Positions 8,984 through 18,600 of a stretch of DNA of 46,246 nt are shown here, in pieces (the first letter of the stretch is position 1; each line of letters starts with the position of its first letter). The DNA is taken from contig CANPYC010000016.1 in the NCBI GenBank assembly GCA_947587615.1, forward strand, positions 1-46,246, read 5' to 3'. The notes under the pieces were generated by a model that was not told where the DNA came from, did not search any database, and saw nothing but the letters and a program-made list of their open reading frames with translations. The position numbers and the translations under genes were made by a program. The DNA is from Candidatus Gastranaerophilales bacterium. Its GTDB lineage: Bacteria; Cyanobacteriota; Vampirovibrionia; Gastranaerophilales; Gastranaerophilaceae.

Positions 8984-9001
8984 TTTACAAAAATTTACAT
9001 G
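8984..9001 (-). promoter_or_regulatory. HLR1-like direct repeat upstream of the multidomain ART/FHA gene
   Basis: On the plus strand, TTTACA at 8984-8989 and 8994-8999 stand exactly 10 bp apart (TTTACAAAAATTTACATG). This matches 15 of 16 constrained positions of the cyanobacterial HLR1 consensus. The site is 85 bp before the ATG at 8899, between that gene and the stop of the peptide-binding protein. Read on the gene strand, this site and the one at 4944 are both followed, exactly 13 nt after the second TGTAAA, by TATT. Confidence 0.5.
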
Positions 9002-9013
9002 TAGCTTAAATAT

Positions 9014-10858
9014 CTATTCATCAATATAGATTTCCGCAATATTATGAATTAAGCCTGAAGTTTTTGTAGGATAAACATTTTTAACTTTTTTTCTTATTGC
9101 ACTGATATTTAAGGGTGCATAAAGATATACAAGAGGGTTTTCATCTGCAACAAGGGTTTGATATTTATCATAAATTTCTTTTCTTTTTTGATAATCAAGC
9201 TCAAGCGCTCCTTGTTTAAAGAGTTTATCAAGCTCTTGTTCAAAAGGATAGATTTTATCACTTCCTTTTAAATCCTGCGAGCTTCTTTTGTTGAATAAAT
9301 GCAGCGCACCGTTTGAAGTCCAAACATTATAACCTGAATTTGGTTCATATATATTTGAAGTTAGAGCAATAATAATGCAATCATAATCAAGTTGATTAAT
9401 CATTCTGTTAATTAAACTGTTAAATTCAATTGCTTTAAAGCTTATTTTTATACCAAGACGCTCTAAGTCTTGTTTGATTGATACTCCAGTTGCTTCTCTT
9501 TGAGTATTTCCCGCATTTGTTAAAAGTTCAAATTCAACTTTGTTGTTGTTCTTATCGTAAAGAATATTATCTTTATAATAAAATCCGCTTTTTAAAAGTA
9601 AATTTTTAGCGTGGTTCAAGTCTTTTTTGTGTCCTTTTGCAACCTGCTCATTTAAAAATCTGCTGCTTAGGGGCTCTGCACTGTATAGGGGGCTTGCCAT
9701 ACCTGAAAATATATTTAAAACAAGATCATCTCTATCAATTGCCCAATCAATTGCACTTCTAAAGTTTTTATCCTGAAACCAGAGTTGTTTTTTAGGGTCA
9801 ACGTAATATTCTCCGTCTTTATTTTTCCTGTTGTTTAAATTGAAAACAATAAACGTTGTATTTGTGCTGGGTCCTAAGTTATAAAGCTCAAAATCGCCGT
9901 GTTTTTTCAACTCCTTATATCTTTGAACCAATGCACCGTTAACGCTTAGAGTATCGGTTAGACCCGATTCAAATTTAAGAGTGTCATTATTGGTATCACC
10001 AACAATCAGCATTATCCATTTATTAAGATATGGAAGTTTTTGGTTTTCTTTGTTGATTAAATAATAATTCGGATTTTTTTCATAAACCACTCTTTGAGAA
10101 GGTACATATTCTTTTAATTTAAAAGCACCCGAGGTTACAAGTTTATCGGGCTTTACATCAATACTTTGATAAGTTAAAAAGTAATCGTTCCCTTTGTTTG
10201 CTGCTTGCTCAAATATGTGTTTTGGAACAATTGAAGCGCTTAGAGTCCTTAAAAAAGGCGCAAAGGGTTTTGGTGTGGTAAATTTAATTGTATATTTATC
10301 AATTTTTTCAACTTTTGGTAAACTGCCATCTATTGTCATAACATCTCTTGTTGAGCCATCTCCAAAACCGCCGAATATTATTGTGTTATAGGTAAAATAT
10401 ACATCTTCTGAGGTTATCTCAACCCCGTCAGACCATTTTATTCCATGGCGAAGATGAACAATATAGGTTTTTTTATCTTCTTTTATATCAATTGATTTAG
10501 CCAGTTTAACAACAACATCACCGGTATTGGGGTCGCTTTGGGTTAAACCGTCATACATAATCTCCGACAATTCAGCGCTTGTTGCATCATTAGCGTTATA
10601 AGGGTTAAAAGTTTTAGGTTCACCCATAATCGTTGTTGTATAACTTCCTCCAAACTTCCCCACAGGGAGCATTGTTTGAAGATAATCAACATTATCAATT
10701 GTAACATTTTTTTGAGGCGGAATAATGCTGCTTGCTTCTTTAACAGGTTCAAAACTGTTTTTTTTAACTTCATCAAAACCATAATCTTTTTTGAAGATTA
10801 AAGACATTAGTCCTATAAAAAATAAAAATATTAAGAATAAATAAGCATATTTTTTCAT
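9014..10858 (-). CDS. ABC-transporter peptide-binding protein (family 5), membrane-anchored
   Basis: Extracellular solute-binding protein of family 5 (oligopeptide/dipeptide/nickel type), 614 residues. The N-terminus is a single hydrophobic segment (KKYAYLFLIFLFFIGLMSLIF) without a lipobox Cys, so it is probably an anchored or cleaved periplasmic protein. The fold signature is clear: PKTFNPYNAND followed by the ABC SBP-5 stretch LRHGIKWSDGVEITSEDVYFT, then the usual YEKNPNYY and a late KRKEIYDKYQ.L motif. In the family it would capture peptides and deliver them to an ABC permease. No permease or ATPase gene is in the window, so the partner is elsewhere and the ligand cannot be told. There is no Shine-Dalgarno before the ATG, but a TGATAAAAT extended -10 box ends 7 nt before it. 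Confidence 0.9.
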   Translation of the reverse strand: MKKYAYLFLIFLFFIGLMSLIFKKDYGFDEVKKNSFEPVKEASSIIPPQKNVTIDNVDYLQTMLPVGKFGGSYTTTIMGEPKTFNPYNANDATSAELSEIMYDGLTQSDPNTGDVVVKLAKSIDIKEDKKTYIVHLRHGIKWSDGVEITSEDVYFTYNTIIFGGFGDGSTRDVMTIDGSLPKVEKIDKYTIKFTTPKPFAPFLRTLSASIVPKHIFEQAANKGNDYFLTYQSIDVKPDKLVTSGAFKLKEYVPSQRVVYEKNPNYYLINKENQKLPYLNKWIMLIVGDTNNDTLKFESGLTDTLSVNGALVQRYKELKKHGDFELYNLGPSTNTTFIVFNLNNRKNKDGEYYVDPKKQLWFQDKNFRSAIDWAIDRDDLVLNIFSGMASPLYSAEPLSSRFLNEQVAKGHKKDLNHAKNLLLKSGFYYKDNILYDKNNNKVEFELLTNAGNTQREATGVSIKQDLERLGIKISFKAIEFNSLINRMINQLDYDCIIIALTSNIYEPNSGYNVWTSNGALHLFNKRSSQDLKGSDKIYPFEQELDKLFKQGALELDYQKRKEIYDKYQTLVADENPLVYLYAPLNISAIRKKVKNVYPTKTSGLIHNIAEIYIDE

Positions 10859-10865
10859 ATTATTG

Positions 10866-10874
10866 ATTTTATCA
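10866..10874 (-). promoter_or_regulatory. Extended -10 box (TGATAAAAT) 7 nt before the peptide-binding-protein start
   Basis: TGA followed by TAAAAT fits the extended -10 pattern TGnTAnnnT. It ends 7 nt before the ATG at 10858, and no Shine-Dalgarno is present. A leaderless transcript is the simplest reading. Confidence 0.4.
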
Positions 10875-10948
10875 CAATTAAATGATATAAAAAGCTAAAG
10901 AAGGTTAATTTTTTTCCTGAATATTTTTAAAGGATGAAACAACGGGAT

Positions 10949-11767
10949 ATGAGAATTATAGTTACAGGTGCTTCCGGCTTATTAGGTAAATCGCTATGTC
11001 CGATGTTGGACAAAGAAGGGTGGCAGTATTGGGCTTGTAACTCAAAGATTTTTGATATAACAAATACAAAAATGGTGAATGAAATTATGAATAAAATTGA
11101 TTTGGATTTTATTATTCACCTTGCAGGTTATACAAATATTGATCAGGCGGAAGATAATCCCGATTTAGCTTACAGTGTTAATCAACTGGGCACAAAAAAC
11201 ATTGCACGAATTGCAAAAAAACATAATGTTCCTATTCTGTATGTAAGTACAGATAATGTTTTTGACGGCACTAAAACAACTCCTTATAAACCGAATGACG
11301 CAACAAACCCCATTAATGTTTACGGCAAATCTAAACTGGCCGGAGAAAAAGAGATAATAAAGGCAACAAAAAAATATTATATACTCAGAACCTCCTGGCT
11401 ATACGGTACAGGCGGGTATGTTGATGCCATGCTTACCTTTTCAAATTTCAGAAAAGAGATATCCGTAGTTGATGATCAAATTGGTTCTCCAACTTGTTGT
11501 GATGATGTTTCAAGAAAAATTATAGAAATTATAAAAGACAATAAACCCTATGGAATTTATCACGTAACTTCAGGCGGCAGTACAAGCTGGGCTGATTTTA
11601 CAAAGAAAATTTTTGAAATTAAAAAAAGAAAAGTTGACGTTGTTTCAATTAATAAAAGCGATTTTCCCCGTCCTGCAAAGCGTCCTAAATATTGCGTTTT
11701 AGATAGTGATAATAAAATGCCTTATTGGGAAGAGGCTCTAAATACCTATCTTTCAAATAAAAATTAA
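10949..11767 (+). CDS. rmlD: dTDP-4-dehydrorhamnose reductase-like NAD(P)-dependent sugar reductase
   Basis: Short-chain dehydrogenase of the RmlD family (272 residues; family usually about 290). It should reduce the 4-keto group of a dTDP-sugar in the cytoplasm, the last step of dTDP-L-rhamnose synthesis for surface polysaccharide. The nucleotide-binding TGASGLLG is at residues ~6-13. STDNVFDG precedes the catalytic YGKSK (Tyr-x-x-x-Lys), and YILRTSWLYG and GIYHVTSGG are also typical. I chose the ATG at 10949 (MRIIVTG). The earlier ATG at 10934 directly abuts AAAGG and so has no room for a ribosome, whereas the later one has this AAGGA about 14 nt upstream, which is rather long. The other rml genes are not in the window, so the sugar may differ. 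manC follows on the same strand after 64 nt. Confidence 0.82.
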   Translation: MRIIVTGASGLLGKSLCPMLDKEGWQYWACNSKIFDITNTKMVNEIMNKIDLDFIIHLAGYTNIDQAEDNPDLAYSVNQLGTKNIARIAKKHNVPILYVSTDNVFDGTKTTPYKPNDATNPINVYGKSKLAGEKEIIKATKKYYILRTSWLYGTGGYVDAMLTFSNFRKEISVVDDQIGSPTCCDDVSRKIIEIIKDNKPYGIYHVTSGGSTSWADFTKKIFEIKKRKVDVVSINKSDFPRPAKRPKYCVLDSDNKMPYWEEALNTYLSNKN

Positions 11768-11831
11768 GCATGCTCGGTTTTTGTTGTATAATATAATAAA
11801 TTATGTAATCAGGCTTTAGAGAGGTGTTTTC

Positions 11832-13220
11832 ATGCATGGAATTATTTTAGCGGGCGGTTCCGGTTCCAGACTTTGGCCGCTTTCAAGAGAGTTATACCCA
11901 AAACAACTTTTAAAACTGAACACCGATAAAAGTTTGCTTGAGCGTACTTATGAACGTTTAATGGGGATAATGGATGCTGATAATATCCTTGCAATTACCA
12001 ATACAAAACATATAAGCGATGTAAGATTTCAGTTGAGTGCTTATAAAAAAGATATCAGAATTTTAGGAGAGCCCGCCGCTAAAAATACGGCTCCTGCAAT
12101 TGCAATAGCAACAAAATATTTAATCGATTTTGGGGTTGATGATGTAATTGTTGTTGTTCCTTCCGATCATTTAATTCAAGACAATGCAGCTTTTAGAGCT
12201 ACGATTGATGAAGCTCAAAAACTTGCTAAACTCGGCTATATTGTTACTTTGGGTGTTAAACCGACACAACCGAGTGTCGGCTTTGGATATATTAAAGCAG
12301 GAAAAGCGCTTGAAGGCGGCTTTAGTGTTGACGGGTTTAAAGAAAAACCCGATTTAAAAACTGCGCAAAAATATTTTAACGACCCTAAATATTATTGGAA
12401 TGCGGGAATTTTTGTATTCAAAACCTCGACTTTAATGCAAACTTTGAATGATGTTGCGCCTGAAATATACAACATAACTCAAAAATTTGATTTTGTTCGT
12501 CAAGATGATATTGATTATATGACTTTTGACAAATATCCTTCAATTTCTTTTGATTATGCCGTTATGGAGCTTGCAAAAAATATTGCAATGGTTGAAATGA
12601 AAGGCGATTGGAGTGATTTAGGGTCGTGGGATGCTGTTTATAAGCTTAATAAAAAAGATAAAAACGGAAATGTTAAAATAGGTAATATTATTGAACAAGA
12701 CTGTGAAAACTCAATGCTTTATTCGCAAGAGAGAATGGTAGCAGGTGTCGGGTTAAAAGATATTATTCTTATTGAAACACCTGACGCAATTTTAGCATGT
12801 AATCGCAAAGATTCTCAAGGGGTTAAACAGGTTTTTGAAAAATTAAAAGAAGCAAAAAATGATACTCATAAAATTCACACCACCGTTTATCGTCCGTGGG
12901 GTTATTATACCGTTTTAAACCAAGGGGAGGGATATTTAACCAAGATGATATGTGTATCAAAAAAAGGGCAGCTTAGCTTGCAGTCGCATAACTATCGCTC
13001 TGAACATTGGGTTATATTGTCGGGAATTGCAAGAGTTACGCTTGAGGATAAAGTCTTTATGCTAAAAGCAGGTTCTTCTATTGATATTCCCGTTAGAGCA
13101 GTGCACTCTTTAGCCAATCCTTACGATAGCGAGCTTAAGATAATAGAAGTTCAAAAGGGTGATAAGCTTGTTGAAGAGGATATTGTCCGATATAAAGATA
13201 TTTATGGCAGGGTGAAATAG
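11832..13220 (+). CDS. manC: Bifunctional mannose-1-phosphate guanylyltransferase / mannose-6-phosphate isomerase
   Basis: Type II PMI-GMP protein of 462 residues, near the usual 470. It makes GDP-mannose from mannose-1-phosphate and GTP and, through its cupin, interconverts fructose-6-P and mannose-6-P. The nucleotidyltransferase half (1-~340) has the pyrophosphorylase signature LAGGSGSRLWPLSRELYPKQ, the VVPSDHLI and FGYIKAG motifs, FKEKPD, YYWNAGIFVF and DWSDLGSWDA. The C-terminal cupin (~350-460) has VYRPWGYYTVL, LQSHNYRSEHWVILSG (metal-binding His and Glu) and IDIPVRAVHSLANP. GAGAGG lies about 8 nt before the ATG. The product probably feeds a mannose- or fucose-containing envelope glycan, and rmlD just upstream fits nucleotide-sugar supply. 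Confidence 0.93.
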   Translation: MHGIILAGGSGSRLWPLSRELYPKQLLKLNTDKSLLERTYERLMGIMDADNILAITNTKHISDVRFQLSAYKKDIRILGEPAAKNTAPAIAIATKYLIDFGVDDVIVVVPSDHLIQDNAAFRATIDEAQKLAKLGYIVTLGVKPTQPSVGFGYIKAGKALEGGFSVDGFKEKPDLKTAQKYFNDPKYYWNAGIFVFKTSTLMQTLNDVAPEIYNITQKFDFVRQDDIDYMTFDKYPSISFDYAVMELAKNIAMVEMKGDWSDLGSWDAVYKLNKKDKNGNVKIGNIIEQDCENSMLYSQERMVAGVGLKDIILIETPDAILACNRKDSQGVKQVFEKLKEAKNDTHKIHTTVYRPWGYYTVLNQGEGYLTKMICVSKKGQLSLQSHNYRSEHWVILSGIARVTLEDKVFMLKAGSSIDIPVRAVHSLANPYDSELKIIEVQKGDKLVEEDIVRYKDIYGRVK

Positions 13221-13234
13221 CTTTTTAAACTTTT

Positions 13235-15559
13235 TTAGACTTTGTTAATATTAAGATAACTTTTAGCATTGTTAATAATTTCAGCGGGTAATTGCGCTAA
13301 TATTGCCGTATTTATTGCAAAGCTTGATTGTACAACACCTCTTTTCAGTTTTCTATCTTGAATTGCGGCGTTTTCCTGATTAGTGCTGCCTATTACATAG
13401 TTATAGGCTTTTTTAGGATATTTATTTTCAAGATTTGTTAACTCAAGATTATGTGTTACTACAATTGTTTTTGCTTCAAAATGATTTAGTAAATATTCGC
13501 AAAAAGCAAGAGCAATTGCCGCACCCTCTTTTGCGTTTGTGCTTTTTGCGGGTTCATCAAGCAAAACAAGGGAAGAATTTGTAATATTATCTATTATAAA
13601 TTTTAAATCATTCATCTCAACCATAAAACTTGAAATGTTGTTAACAATATCATCAGTTGAGCCTTGGCGAAGAAATATTTTATCTAAAATTGTAACATTT
13701 GCGCTTTTTGCGGGAACAAAACACCCGATTTGAGAAAGTATGCAAATAATGGCATTATATTTTAAATATGTGGATTTTCCGCTCATATTTGCACCTGTTA
13801 AAATCATCATTGTTGAATTGTCAATATTTGTATCGTTTTTTATGACGTCATTATTTAACTTAATTAGGCTCGGATGAAAACCGTCTTTAATATATAAACC
13901 TTCGGAGTTGAAGTTTGGTTTTGAAAGATTATTCACAAGCGTACAGCGTGAGAATGATACAATTACATCAATTCTTGCAATGTCTTTAGCTAAACTTCTT
14001 ATAACGCTGACAAATTCGGAAGCACGTTTTCTGATTTCGCAATAGATTGAATATTCAAGCTCATTAATTTGAAATTTTAAGTTAAAGTATTCCTGTTCGT
14101 ATTCTTTTAATTTTTCCGTTGTATATCTTGCACAGCTTGATAAAATTTGTTTTCTTAAATATTCCTTGGGAACTGAATTTTGCCTTGAAGAGGGAATTTC
14201 AATATAGTAACCTATGCTTGCGCTAGAGTTTATTTTAAGCTTGTCTGTTTTAAGAAGAATTTTTTGTTGAGCTTCGTAAGATAAGATATCTTGTGAAATT
14301 TTTTTCAGTTTACTTCTCAGATAGTCCAAATTTGAATTATAGTTATCATTGATAATTCCGCCTGATTTAACATCGTTTGATGTATTTTCATTAATTGCGA
14401 GTTTAATTTCTTTGGTTATATCCAAAACTTTTTTAAGCTCTTTTTGTTTAATTTTAAACAAACTTGATTTTAATTTATTGCAGAGATTGTTTAAGTTTTC
14501 TATGTCTTTTGAATTATTAACCAATTGGAATAAATCTTTAGGGTATATTGTTGTATTTGAAAGACGTGCGCAAATTCTTGATAAGTCGCAGAACTGTTCC
14601 ATTATATTTTCAAAAGAGGTTATTAATTTTTTATTTTGAATTAGCTCCCTGATGGCATTTTGACGAATTTGAATTTGCGCCTTATCCAATAAAGGCTCGC
14701 TTAAATATTTCTTTAAAAGCCTTGCACCCATTGGAGTTTTTGTATAATTTAAAAACCAAAAAATGCTCCCTTTTTTCTTTAAAAATCTTTTTGTTCTTGT
14801 TAATTCAAGATTTCTTCTTGTAATTTCATCCATAGTTAAAAATGTATTGATTTTATACTCAATTATTTTATCTAATTTTGCCATATACTGTTTTTGAGTA
14901 TTTTCGCAATACATTAGAATACTGTTTTCAATTATTTCACAGTTAAAATATTCTTCATCTAAAACGGTTGTGTTAAATTTTTTTGTCAAATCTTTAAAAA
15001 TATTTTCCTGATTTTTGCAAATTAAAAATTCATCAGGGGATATTTTTTCAATTTCTATTTTTATTTTTTCAAAAGTGTCTTTTGTTTTGTAAAATTGACC
15101 TTCGGAAACATCTGCATAAGAAAGATAACAAATGCCGTCTTTATGGTAGGCGCAAAGTATATAGTTATTTTCGTATGCATCTAAAAAATCATTTTCAATT
15201 ATTGTACCTTTTGTATAGGTTCTTGTGATTTTTCTGTAAAAATTGTTATTTTCATCTTTAAACTGGGGGCATAGACAAACTTTATAATTTTCATTCAGCA
15301 ATTTTTTGATGTAAATATCAACGGATTTTACGGGAACTCCCGCCTGCGCTACTTCGCCAATTTCCTTAAAGCTTCTTGAAGTAAGTGTTGCACCTGTTAT
15401 TTGAGAGAATATTTTTGCGTCTTGAAAAAAAGTTTCAAAAAACTCGCCAACTTGAAATAATAAAATCGAGTCATAATTTTCACGCTTAAAAGACAAGTAT
15501 TCTTTTAATAGTGTGCTTTTTATTTTATTTATATCTACATCATTGCTATTAAAAATCAT
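13235..15559 (-). CDS. mutS: DNA mismatch-recognition ATPase MutS, divergent
   Basis: MutS1-type protein of 774 residues (typical MutS about 850), so the C-terminal tetramerisation part is short or absent. The N-terminal mismatch-sensing motif is present as GEFFE (Phe-x-Glu, ~38-42; usual GDFYE), then AGVP. The core has PMGARLLKKYLSEPLLD and GYYIEI. The ATPase has Walker A TGANMSGKST (~592-601), RQGSTDDI, the signature SSFMVEM and VTHNLELT. Walker B is LLDEPAKSTN instead of LLDEIGRGTS, and CPQ replaces CEQ near residue 100. These are real departures but the catalytic Asp-Glu is kept. No Shine-Dalgarno is seen before the ATG. The gene lies just after the hairpin that ends the rpo operon, so read-through expression is possible. 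mutL is not in the window. Confidence 0.9.
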   Translation of the reverse strand: MIFNSNDVDINKIKSTLLKEYLSFKRENYDSILLFQVGEFFETFFQDAKIFSQITGATLTSRSFKEIGEVAQAGVPVKSVDIYIKKLLNENYKVCLCPQFKDENNNFYRKITRTYTKGTIIENDFLDAYENNYILCAYHKDGICYLSYADVSEGQFYKTKDTFEKIKIEIEKISPDEFLICKNQENIFKDLTKKFNTTVLDEEYFNCEIIENSILMYCENTQKQYMAKLDKIIEYKINTFLTMDEITRRNLELTRTKRFLKKKGSIFWFLNYTKTPMGARLLKKYLSEPLLDKAQIQIRQNAIRELIQNKKLITSFENIMEQFCDLSRICARLSNTTIYPKDLFQLVNNSKDIENLNNLCNKLKSSLFKIKQKELKKVLDITKEIKLAINENTSNDVKSGGIINDNYNSNLDYLRSKLKKISQDILSYEAQQKILLKTDKLKINSSASIGYYIEIPSSRQNSVPKEYLRKQILSSCARYTTEKLKEYEQEYFNLKFQINELEYSIYCEIRKRASEFVSVIRSLAKDIARIDVIVSFSRCTLVNNLSKPNFNSEGLYIKDGFHPSLIKLNNDVIKNDTNIDNSTMMILTGANMSGKSTYLKYNAIICILSQIGCFVPAKSANVTILDKIFLRQGSTDDIVNNISSFMVEMNDLKFIIDNITNSSLVLLDEPAKSTNAKEGAAIALAFCEYLLNHFEAKTIVVTHNLELTNLENKYPKKAYNYVIGSTNQENAAIQDRKLKRGVVQSSFAINTAILAQLPAEIINNAKSYLNINKV

Positions 15560-15584
15560 TTATAAAACATTCATATTTTTATAA

Positions 15585-15615
15585 ATATGCCCCTTAAAAC
15601 TTTTAAGGGGCATAT
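15585..15615 (-). terminator. Strong hairpin after rpoC2
   Basis: Perfect inverted repeat with 15-nt arms around one base: ATATGCCCCTTAAAA / TTTTAAGGGGCATAT, 8 nt after the rpoC2 stop. It contains a five-pair G-C block. The downstream sequence (minus strand) is AT-rich but not a clean U-run, so termination may be partial. It also lies 26 nt before the mutS start and could affect that gene. Confidence 0.6.
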
Positions 15616-15622
15616 ATTTAGA

Positions 15623-18600
15623 TTATAGCATATCAGAATCAACCACACCAAACATTCCTTCGATTTCTTCTAAAATCGCAGATGGTTTTCTTGCTTGATG
15701 TTTTTGAGCTGCTCTTTTTTGAGCTTCTTTTTCTTTTTCTTCTGAAGCGTTGATTAAGTGATAATAACCTGTTCCGGCAGGGATAAGTCGACCGATAATA
15801 ACGTTTTCTTTTAAACCTCTTAATAAGTCTTTTTTACCTTCAACAGCGGCTTCCGTTAAAATTCTTGTTGTTTCTTGGAATGAAGCTGCCGAGATAAATG
15901 ACTCGGTATTAAGTGAAGCTTTTGTGATACCTAGTAACAATGCTTCATAGGTTGCTTCTTGACCGTTATTTTTGCGGGCTTCTTCGTTTTGAGCTTCAAT
16001 TACTTTAAGTTCAACCAATTCACCCGGTAGAAGTTTTGTCGTACCGGAGTCAATAACCTTTACTTTTTTAATCATTTGACGAACAATAACTTCAACGTGT
16101 TTATCTGAAATTTCAACACCTTGAGAGCGATATACTCTTTGTACTTCATCAACAAGATATTGCTGAGCAGCATTTGCACCACGCAATCTGATAACGTCAT
16201 GCGGGTTCATTGGGCCTGACGTTAAAGCGTCACCTTTTTTGATTTTTTGTTTGTCGTTAACAATTACGGTTGCTTCAATAGGATATTTAATTTCGGTTCT
16301 TCCCGAGCCGTCATCCGCTTCAATAAATAAACGAGGAATATCATCTTCGTATTCTATTATTGCAGTTCCGTCAAATTCAGCAGCAATTGCCGAGTCTTTC
16401 GGTTTCCTTGCTTCTAAAAGTTCTTCTACACGAGGAAGACCTTGAACGATATCACCTGTTTTTTGTCTTTCAAATACTAACGTTGCAAGTAAGTCGCCTC
16501 TAAGGATTAGTGCGGAATTATCAACCTGCAATAATGCCCCGGGGGAGATTAAGTGAGGTCTGCCCACTCTTACAACAACCTTATCGGAGTCGGCTTTTAC
16601 AACTTTACCGGAGAATTGAGAAGTTTCATTTTGAGATATTTTCTCGTCAACGGTTATGTAATCACCAACTTTAACACAGGGTTTTGAAGTTACTTTTTGT
16701 TCTTCTTCATAGTTACTTGAAACAAGCAATAATCTTCTTAAATCGCCGTCTTTTTGATTAATTGAAGCAATTGAATCGCTTACCGCTAATACTTGAGTTT
16801 TTGTAACAGGTGTTTTTGGTTCAATTATTTGACCATCCTTAACAAGAAGCTCTGTTTGGGTTGATGATAAACCGCGGGAAGTATCTTCCTGTTCACGTCT
16901 TACAATTAAAGTTTCCAATACAACAATTTTCAAATCACCTTTAGAGTCAAGCTCAACCATACCTTTTAGATGTGAGATATAACCTGACATTGATAATACT
17001 AAAGATGTTCTTGTTAAAACAGCACCATCAAGGTTTCTTACTCTTGCGCCGTCTTTAAATTGCACTTGAGTAATCGGTAAAAGTTCAATAGCTTCGTCGG
17101 TTGCATTGAATTTAATTGAAACATCTTTTTGTTGAATATCAAATGCTTGAATGGGTCTGATTAGGATTTGAACGGGTTTACCGTCAAGATTATCTTCTTC
17201 TTCAAGAGTTTCTTCGGATAACTCTTCATCCAGTTCATCAAGCTCCATTATATCTGATTCGTTTTCAATTATTGTTACGATTGAATCAACTTTGGCCTTG
17301 ATTTTGCCTGCTACAACCGTGCCTGCTTTAATAACTTCGCCTTCACCTACTTTTAAGTCGTTGATTGATTCAAGCGTGTGTAATTCACCGGGACGGACTA
17401 CGATTTCATGGATAATATCGTTAAATTCTTTAATTTCAACAATACCTGCAATGTGTGTATAAATATCTTTTACAACTTCGCAGCCTGCTTCAACATAAGT
17501 TCCCGATTCAACAAGTTTTAGGGAAGCGTCTTTTGACACTTGATGAATTTCTTCTGGGATGAATATTAATTGTCCGGGATTTATAACAACTTGGTTTTCA
17601 TCAACTTCAAGACCGTTGTAGCGAATTTCACCGGATGATTCAACTTTACAGGTGTCGTCAATGAGTTCTGCAATTATCATTCCGTTTTCAACCGTTGTAT
17701 CAACGGGAGATTTTACGATATATTTTTCACCTGTTTCAGGAACGCTCCAGAGTTGTTCTTTCTTTGTTTGTTCAAATATAGCGTTTGCTGCTTGAATTGA
17801 AGCAATTACAATTGTAAGTTCTTTACCTGAAACGATTTTTTTGATTTTCTTACCTTCAAAAGTTACTTCGTTGATTTCAAGTGAATCACCAACACGAACT
17901 TCGCCGCCATGTTCTGATATTATTAAAGTTTCAGCCAGTTTTTCACCTTTTTTAATTTTTTGACCATCCTCAACTAAAACTTTTGAACCTGCGGGAAGCG
18001 CATAAACATCTCCGCCTAAAACCCAAACAATACCTTGTTTGTTAGCTATTCTTGAGATGTTACCTTGTCTGTCTTTTCTTTCATCTGCAACAAAGTCTTG
18101 AAATACTACTTCGCCTGAAATATCAGAAGTAATATCTTTTAAGGCTTTTTCGGTTAAACGAGAACCGTCACCTTTTGAAGCGGGTTCAAATTCGGCAATA
18201 ACATCACCTGCTTTAACTTTATCGCCTTTTTTAACAAGAACTTTAGCGTTCATTGGTACGTGGACTTTTTCGGAGCCTGCTTCACCTTTAACTTCAACAT
18301 CGGCTTCTTTGATTGCAATTTGTACAACATCCCCGTGACGTGTTCTTTGTTCACGTGTTTTAACTTCGGTATTAATAACACCATCAATTATTGATTTTGC
18401 TTGACGGGTAACACCTGAACCTTTAAATACACCGCCTGTGTGGAATGTTCTCATTGTTAATTGTGTACCGGGTTCACCGATTGACTGAGCGGCAATAATA
18501 CCGATAGCTTCGCCGATATCAACGGGTTTTTGAGTTGTCATTGACCAGCCGTAGCATTTTTGACAAATTCCGTATTCAAGCTCGCAAGTAAGAGTTGAGC

